Origin: DATFDN01 sp963830565
GTDB taxonomy: Bacteria; Pseudomonadota; Alphaproteobacteria; Acetobacterales; Acetobacteraceae
Assembly (NCBI GenBank): GCA_963830565.1
Contig: CAWHMO010000018.1
Location: 1-64,000, forward strand
Reading direction: 5' to 3'
DNA length: 64,000 nucleotides
The position numbers and the translations under genes are program-made. Shown piece by piece: positions 59,101-64,000 of this stretch (the first letter of the stretch is position 1; each line of letters opens with the position of its first letter). The notes below the pieces were generated by a model. That model did no database searches. It was not told the DNA's origin and saw only the letters and a list, made by a program, of their open reading frames with translations.

Positions 59101-60573
59101 ATGATCCCTTCTCTCTCCTCTGATATCCTCTTACCCCTGCCTGTGGGCATCGGGGACACCGGGAGGGTAACGCAAAACGAAATTGAGGGGCCGGTCGGAT
59201 GCTGGCAGGCACCCCCTATGGGCATGACCCCTGAGGAACTGAAGGAGGCCCGCTGGCTGCCCCTCAGCGCCGTCCCGAAGTCCCCCGGCGCGGTGGCCCT
59301 GGTGGCTGACCTGACACGCCGGGTCGCGGCCCTGGAGGCGACCTCCAACGCGCGGCGCAAGGGGCGTCGCCAAGCCGGTCTGGGTAAGCTCGAAGGCGCC
59401 ATAGGGGCCATCGTGGGAGGCGTGCTGCGGCGCTGGGGGCGCGAGCAGCCTGAGCCGGTATTCCGCAGCCGGACCCCCGCTGAGTTCTCCAGAGGTCCGG
59501 TCGGGGTGCGCCAGTTCCGCCCCGCCATTAACGGTCTCCTTGCCCTGAAACTGCTCAATGGCTCCAAAGCGATCCGATACGGGGCCTTCTCGTTCGACGA
59601 TGGGGCCCAAATCTTCGCCGGCAAGGCACCCCGCTACTGGCCATCCTTGGCGCTCCTTGAGGCTACCGAAGCGCATGGCCTCACCCCAGCGACGATCGGG
59701 CAGGACTTCGACGACATCATTCCGACCACCCCGCCCAAGGTGCCTCAGGCGGTCTGCGTCCGCGCGCTGCGCCAGCCCTGGCGCGGGGACAAAGCGCGGC
59801 TCCCGGTGTCCCGCCTTGGCAACGCTGGGGCGCGCATCCGAGAGGAGGTCGAGGCCGCCAACGCCTTCGCAGCGGAGCACACGGTCACGGGCTGCCTGCC
59901 CCCAAGGTGGTTTCGCGTCTTCACCGAGGGGGCGATGCTCGGAGGACGGTGGCAGGCGGCGGGCCGGGAGGGCGTCTATCAGGCCATGCCGGAGGCGGAG
60001 CGCGTGGCCCACATAGAGATCAACGGCGAGCGGGTGGCGGAAGCCGACGTGAGGGCGTCGCACTTGTCGATCATGCATGGCCTGCTTGGCCTGACGCTGC
60101 CCGAAGGCGACCCTTACGACATTCCAGGGGTGCCCCGTTCGGTGGTCAAGGCGTGGATCACGGCGACACTCGGGAAGGGATCATCGGTCAGCAAGTGGCC
60201 TGAGAAGACCACCAAGCGGAACCCCGATCTCCGCCATCACGACCCCAGAGAGGTCGGCAGTCTGGTCTGCGGCCGCTATCCCTTCCTGCGCCAGCCGGCG
60301 CGCACCGTGGCGAATGCGGCGGGATTGGACCGGCTGGGGCACCTCGGGAAGCCCGAAAAGCTCCTGACACACCGCCTTATGGCGATCGAGGCAGAGGCCC
60401 TGACGGGGGCCATGCGGTATCTCCGGACGGTTCGCGGTGTCCTATCCCTGCCACTCCACGATGGCCTGCTCGTTCCACTGTCCGGCGCTGGCCACGTCGG
60501 GGCGGCCCTTGAGAGCGCCTTCTCGCGTTTCGCCGGGGTCCGCGTTCGGTGGAGGGTCGAGACCGCACCCTGA
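59101..60573 (+). CDS. Uncharacterised element protein with family-A-polymerase-like motifs
   Basis: Up to 490 residues; homologues may start at an internal ATG at 59218 (MGMTPEELKEA). Residues 272-300 (RVFTEGAMLGGRWQAAGREGVYQAMPEAE) lead into IEINGERVAEADVRASHLSI (306-325), in form like polymerase-A motif A, with Asp316 in place of the catalytic Asp. PYDIPGVPRSVVKAWITATL (338-357) could be motif B, and SLPLHDGLLVP (449-459) resembles motif C (HDE becomes HDG). This pattern is known to me from unnamed proteins of integrative elements. I infer a replication or primer-extension role for the element. The N-terminal 200 residues are unlike anything I can name. Confidence 0.5.
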   Translation: MIPSLSSDILLPLPVGIGDTGRVTQNEIEGPVGCWQAPPMGMTPEELKEARWLPLSAVPKSPGAVALVADLTRRVAALEATSNARRKGRRQAGLGKLEGAIGAIVGGVLRRWGREQPEPVFRSRTPAEFSRGPVGVRQFRPAINGLLALKLLNGSKAIRYGAFSFDDGAQIFAGKAPRYWPSLALLEATEAHGLTPATIGQDFDDIIPTTPPKVPQAVCVRALRQPWRGDKARLPVSRLGNAGARIREEVEAANAFAAEHTVTGCLPPRWFRVFTEGAMLGGRWQAAGREGVYQAMPEAERVAHIEINGERVAEADVRASHLSIMHGLLGLTLPEGDPYDIPGVPRSVVKAWITATLGKGSSVSKWPEKTTKRNPDLRHHDPREVGSLVCGRYPFLRQPARTVANAAGLDRLGHLGKPEKLLTHRLMAIEAEALTGAMRYLRTVRGVLSLPLHDGLLVPLSGAGHVGAALESAFSRFAGVRVRWRVETAP

Positions 60574-60619
60574 CGGGTTGGCCCGATGAGCGACAAGCCG
60601 CGAATTTCGTGGTGGCCCG

Positions 60620-61806
60620 CTACTCCGGTCTCTTCCCTCGACGCTCCCGGACGTAGTCCTCCGCCGGGCGGATTACCCGCTCCACGACGTTCGCCAGTAG
60701 CTGCGCTGGCGAGGCATAGCGGTGAACGGGCAGGAACCAAGGGAAACTTCGGTGAAAGTCAAACATTCCCGGCTCCTCCTGGCTGGCGAGGATCACAGGC
60801 TGCACGGGCACACTGGGCAGCTCCGGGACAATCGTGCGCAGTTCCTGCAGGACGCTCCGCGCGTCGGAGACGTCCGCGATTACGAACCGCGCCATGCGCG
60901 CGAGCAGCGTTATCGTCTCGTCCGTGGTTCGGCTGACCGGCTTGTCGAAGTCGAACAGGACCGGCAGGTAGTCACGGGCGCGCAGCTCATTACGCAGGGC
61001 GTCGAGAACGGCCTTGCGCTCCGGCGGCGCGAAGCGGCCAAGGATCAACACCACCTTGGAGGTGATTGTGTCGATAACACCGCGTATCTTCTGGTTGTGC
61101 AGCAGCAGGTAAATGAATTGCGCGACCTCGATGTTGTCTGCGGTGATCTCAGGCTCACCCGGCGCGGTGATAACCAGGTTCTGCTGCTTCGTGCCCTCGC
61201 TGAGCTTCAGCCCCCATGCGGATACACCGAAGATGTGGCAGCCACTGAGATTGGCATTCGTGAGGTCTGTCTGAACCAAGTTGGCAAGCGTCAGGCCCGC
61301 CCCGCTGAGGTCCGCCCCGCTGAGGTTCGCCTCGTGAAAGTTAGCCCCGCCGAGGCCCGCTTGGCGGAGGATCGCCCCGCTGAGGTTTGCTCTGCTAAAG
61401 TTCGCTCCGAAAATGTGCGCTACGGGGAAGGGTCGCCCCGCTAAGGTTCGCCCCCTGGAAGTCCGCCCCGATGAGGTTCGCCCGACCGAGATGCACCTCG
61501 CGAAGGTCCGCCCTGGTGAAGATTCGCTCCGCTGAGGTTCACCCTGCTGAGGATCGCTCCGCGAAGGATCGTCCCGCGAAGGGTCGCCCTGCCGAGGAAC
61601 GCCCAGGCGAGATTCGTCCTGTCGAGGTTCATCCCGTCGAGATTTGCCTCGCGGAGGTCCGCCCAGCTAAGGTTCGCTCCGCTGAGGTTCGCGTCGCGGA
61701 GATCGGCGCTGCTAAGGTCTGGCCTATCTGAGCCCCCTCCCGCCCTCCAAGCATTCCAGGCATCGATCCCTTTCCGGAGCCGTTCGAGGTGGTCTGCATC
61801 GGCCAT
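60620..61806 (-). pseudogene. Pentapeptide-repeat protein with C-terminal TIR-like domain, two single-base insertions
   Basis: Read in three frames, it becomes one 394-residue protein when an extra C near 61518 and another in the C-run at 61423-61426 are removed. Residues 30-190 are pentapeptide repeats of A(N/D)L(S/R)xx type (SSADLRDANLSGANLSWADL). Residues about 249-380 are a TIR-like or related nucleotide-binding fold: SKVVLILGRFAPPERKAVLD, ARDYLPVLFDFDKPVSRTTD, ARFVIADVSDARSVLQELRT, then SVPVQPVILAS. A family of pentapeptide proteins with this tail (RF-PERKAVLDALRxELRxRDYLP) is known to me without function. TIR domains in bacteria often serve antiphage defence by NAD cleavage; that role here is inferred. 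Confidence 0.65.
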
Positions 61807-62111
61807 TTCCAGAACACCTACTCAAACTGCGTAAGACTCCAGGTAGTGCTTGATAGAGCGGCCTGCCACAGATAGCCGGATGATCGGCATGCGGGAGAAG
61901 AAGCCAACCACCACGTCGGTCCTGTGTGCTGGCTTGAGACAGCCTAATAGATAGATTTGCCCACTGGGCTGGGTTCTCCCGGCAGACGTCGTTCCGCCTG
62001 CGGACATGCCTCGTGCTGGCTGTAGGAGCGTGCTAGAGGGGCTCGCAGGGTTGGCCGGTAGGGAAGTAGCGGGACGGGTCGCAGGGGCTTGTGTCGAGTT
62101 CGCAAGGGCTT
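61807..62111. other. Intergenic region between the pentapeptide/TIR gene and the integrase
   Basis: A frame of 61 codons on the minus strand (61822-62007) is open, but nothing in its composition or a ribosome site supports it. The integrase stop and the pentapeptide/TIR promoter must lie here. No attachment or other repeat is recognised. Confidence 0.3.
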
Positions 62112-63678
62112 CTAGAGGGGTGTCCCTAGGCTGCCTTGCGGTGTGTCCGTTCCGCGCCTCCCAGGTTCGGCTTGTGGCGAACTCCGGGAGCCTACCTTCG
62201 GCGCGAACCGCGTCATGGGAGGTCGATCGGACATGGTCCCCGCCAACGCCCTGCGCACCTCTTCGGGCAGGCCCAGTTCCTCCATGTCGGCGACGGCATC
62301 CGCCGGCGGTCGCAAGGCCGCGCCTGCCGAGTAGCGGTTAAGGGCCAGGGTGCCGCGCGCGTGGCCCATGAGGCTATCAATCAGCGTGGGATTGACCCTG
62401 CCCCCGGCGTTCATCGCGGCCTCTAAGTGGGTCGCGAAGGCGCGGCGCAGACTGTGAAAGTCCACGCCCTCGCTGTTGGGCAGAAGATAGGCGCGCGCCT
62501 TGCGAAACCGATCGGACAGCTTGCCGCCGCGACTATTGGTTAGCGCCAGAATGGGCAACTCGGGCCATAAGGGCGCATCCGGGCTGGTGTCCGGCAACGA
62601 CGCGAGCCTTGCCGCAAGCACTTGGCGCCCTAAGGGAGCCAGTGGGACCACCCGGCGGGCATTCTTCGTCTTGCCGCGCGGGATGTGAATGGCGGAACGA
62701 TCTTCGGCGATGTCCCGGATGCGGAGGTCTGCCAGCTCGGCGCATCGGAGACCCGTCAACAGCGCAAGCCGTGCGGCATCCCACAGGGTTGCCCCGTAGC
62801 CGCCGCCGTTGGGCGCCCAGCCGCGCGCCGTCGCCCGCAACAGGGTGACTAGCTCCGCCGTGGTGTAGGCACGCCGGTCACTGTCCGCCTCGCCGCTCCC
62901 GTTGCTCTTGGCGGCTCCCAGGCCGGCTGCCTGTCCCGCCCAGGGGTTTATCTCAGCGTGCCCCCGGCGCATCGCCCAGCGCCATAGACCCATCGGCGCG
63001 GAGAACTCGCGAAGGACGGCCTTGCCGGAAACCTGTGTGGCTCGCCATTCGATAAACTCCCCGGCCCTGAGGCGGGTGACGTCGGAGAAGGTGAGTGCGG
63101 TCAGCGCCGGCAACCCGTGGCGCTCCCGAAGGAATTGCTCCAAGTCCCGAAGCACCTTGCGGTGCCCGTCCACGGTCTTCTTGCGCCTGGACCGCGCCAC
63201 CTCCGCAAGCCAAGCGTCCGCGCCTTCGCGGATCGTGAATGCCGTGGTGGTGGACGCCTTATAGAACGCCATGGCAACGGCATGGCCCTGTCTGGCCTCC
63301 ACGGTTTCAGCTTCGTTCTCGATGGACTCCCGGATCAGGTCACGGTCGGAGTCGTCAATCTTCGTCCCCGTTGTCATCGCTGGCCGTGCGAAGGGCCGCG
63401 CGGTTCTCGGCTGCCCGGTCGGCCCAATCCGCCGTCCAGTCGGTCAGCGGACGCATCTTGGCCTGCCTCAGCGCGTCATCGACGCTGGCCCGAAGCTCCG
63501 CCAAGGCCACGCCAAGGCGTCTCTGAGCCTCCCGGCGGTCGGAGGTCTGGAGGGTCCGGACAACCTCCCGCTTGATCCCGCGTGCGGCTCCCATCGCCTT
63601 GCCGACATTGGCCCAGCGGTCCTGAGGGATGAACAATCGGGCGAACCAGGCGTTGCCCCGGCGGAGAAGGTTCTGCAT
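62112..63678 (-). pseudogene. Tyrosine integrase of the element, one frameshift
   Basis: The N-terminal frame (63678-63355) has a DUF6538-type start: MQNLLRRGNAWFARLFIPQD, then VVRTLQTSDRREAQRRLGVA. The second (to 62112) has the core-binding and catalytic domains. An extra base near 63360 joins DDNGDE with DDSDRDLIRESIENE. All catalytic residues are visible: Arg in LLTGLRCAELADLRIRDI, Lys in HIPRGKTKNARRVVPL, HxLR in FHSLRRAFATHLEAA, His in LMGHARGTL and Tyr in ALNRY. Corrected length is 521. Two overlapping separate proteins are less likely, since the first lacks a catalytic part. Confidence 0.85.
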
Positions 63679-63710
63679 CGCCAACGAGAATACCACAGCC
63701 CGCCGGGCGA

Positions 63711-63736
63711 TGTAACGGCGAACATGTAACGCTGCG
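63711..63736. promoter_or_regulatory. Direct arm-type repeats between the integrase gene and tRNA-Arg
   Basis: TGTAACGGCG at 63711-63720 and TGTAACGCTGCG at 63725-63736 are a tandem pair with 14-bp spacing. The second is identical over 12 bases to the inverse copy at 56555-56566. Sites like this beside att are usual for integrases that bind arm DNA. Confidence 0.55.
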
Positions 63737-63796
63737 CCCCACTCGATCCGGAACCGATGAGACTAAGTGGCTGAAATTGCTTGCCAAACTGGCCGC

Positions 63797-63813
63797 TGGC
63801 GTCCCCGAGAGGA
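63797..63813. repeat. Proximal attachment site (att) within tRNA-Arg
   Basis: TGGCGTCCCCGAGAGGA, identical to 56452-56468. Because integration restores the 3' end of the tRNA, the gene stays functional. Confidence 0.85.
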
Positions 63814-63873
63814 TTCGAACCTCCGGCCCCAGGATTAGGAATCCTGTGCTCTATCCTGCTGAGCTACGGGGAC
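63797..63873 (-). tRNA. tRNA-Arg (anticodon CCT), with encoded CCA; integration target
   Basis: On the minus strand the acceptor GTCCCCG pairs with CGGGGAC, the D arm starts GCTCAGCAGGATAGAGC, the anticodon stem AGGAT/ATCCT encloses TTCCTAA with anticodon CCT, and the T arm is CGGAGGTTCGAATCCTCTC-like. The discriminator is G and CCA is encoded (63799-63797). The last 17 bases are duplicated at the far end of the element. Confidence 0.95.
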
Positions 63874-64000
63874 GTAAGGTTAACCGTACCGTTTTTTCGC
63901 CGCACTGGCGAGTCCAGGTTCAGGCTGGTAATGTTCAGTTTGGAATCGATTAGCGGCGCTTTGTTGGCGCCCGCACCTTCTTTCGCCTGCCCCTGCAACG

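Larger units (their letters stand above)
56452..63813. mobile_element. 7.36-kb integrative element in tRNA-Arg(CCT)
   Basis: The element lies between two copies of a 17-bp sequence TGGCGTCCCCGAGAGGA, at 56452-56468 and 63797-63813. The second copy is the 3' end of the tRNA-Arg gene including CCA. The tyrosine integrase gene lies next to the tRNA, and TGTAACGCTG-type repeats occur near both ends. Genes inside: ClpP-like secreted protein, serine recombinase, polymerase-like protein, pentapeptide/TIR-like protein and integrase. No phage structural, conjugation or obvious excisionase genes are seen, so a phage satellite or defence island is more likely than a prophage or ICE. Confidence 0.85.

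Noticed and set aside
61822..62007. 61-codon frame between integrase and pentapeptide/TIR gene as an excisionase
   Set aside because: No helix-turn-helix pattern or ribosome site; composition gives no support.
62953..63213. Separate small genes opposite the integrase
   Set aside because: All overlap conserved integrase codons in other frames and show no independent signals.
63355..63696. Integrase N-terminal frame as a separate regulatory protein
   Set aside because: It has only the DUF6538-type N-terminal part of an integrase, and a single extra base joins it smoothly to the catalytic frame.
63874..64000. 3' end of a minus-strand protein gene entering the window
   Set aside because: A frame of about 45 codons is open up to a TAG in the tRNA, but its residues match nothing known to me and ending inside a tRNA is unlikely.

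Overview
The window is GC-rich DNA of an alphaproteobacterium, most probably one of the Acetobacteraceae/Rhodospirillales. The evidence is the flagellar order fliF-fliG-fliH-fliN-flbD-flhA, an imuA-imuB-dnaE2 type SOS cassette behind a direct-repeat LexA box (GTTC-N7-GTTC), a lipid A block made of a DUF374 acyltransferase, waaA and lpxK, and the tRNA-Thr(CGT) and tRNA-Arg(CCT) sequences. The genus is not identified.

Layout. 1-3.3 kb: two inverted ISAs1 ends enclose a beheaded serine resolvase and a broken IS630; the structure cuts a HAD hydrolase gene, and a Gfo/Idh/MocA stub follows. 3.3-5.3 kb: chromate transporter and SDR oxidoreductase. 5.3-6.9 kb: a small secreted protein with tandem 29-residue repeats, an IS3 remnant, an interspersed repeat and a small lipoprotein. 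6.9-10.8 kb: a three-subunit xanthine-dehydrogenase-type molybdo-flavoenzyme plus a MoaD-like protein. 10.85 kb: tRNA-Thr. 11-15.4 kb: a scarred region with a recD2 stub, imuA followed by an imuB-dnaE2 deletion, an IS701 transposase joined in frame to a WRD-repeat propeller, a chagasin-like inhibitor and a HAD stub. 15.4-17.9 kb: a branched-chain-type binding protein, a MetE-like protein and a possible ABC ATPase tail. 17.9-21.5 kb: a transposon graveyard holding one complete IS1182-type element with 5-bp target duplications. 21.5-46 kb: mostly housekeeping genes (C26 amidotransferase-like hydrolase, tadA, pqiAB, purD, xseA, Kef antiporter, lipid A genes, MBOAT/AlgJ O-acetylation pair, DNA ligase, AsmA, rpsD, prfC, nucleosidase). 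46-54 kb: flagellar basal-body and regulator operon with a GIY-YIG gene before flhA. 54-56.5 kb: a micro-ORF with a perfect extended Shine-Dalgarno, a peptide-type binding protein and GtrA.

56.45-63.81 kb is a 7.36-kb integrative element in the 3' end of tRNA-Arg(CCT), bounded by a 17-bp direct repeat and carrying integrase arm-type repeats at both ends. It encodes a secreted ClpP-like protein, a serine recombinase, a protein with family-A-polymerase-like motifs, a pentapeptide-repeat protein with a TIR-like C-terminal domain, and the tyrosine integrase. It is the most interesting part of the window and may be a defence-carrying island.

Many otherwise well-conserved genes (coxL-type subunit, pqiA, rpsD, prfC, nucleosidase, flhA with three sites, the pentapeptide/TIR protein with two, the integrase) are broken by single-base indels, and correcting these restores close to the usual family length. 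Sequencing or assembly errors are therefore a serious possibility, and these genes should not be called dead without checking the reads.
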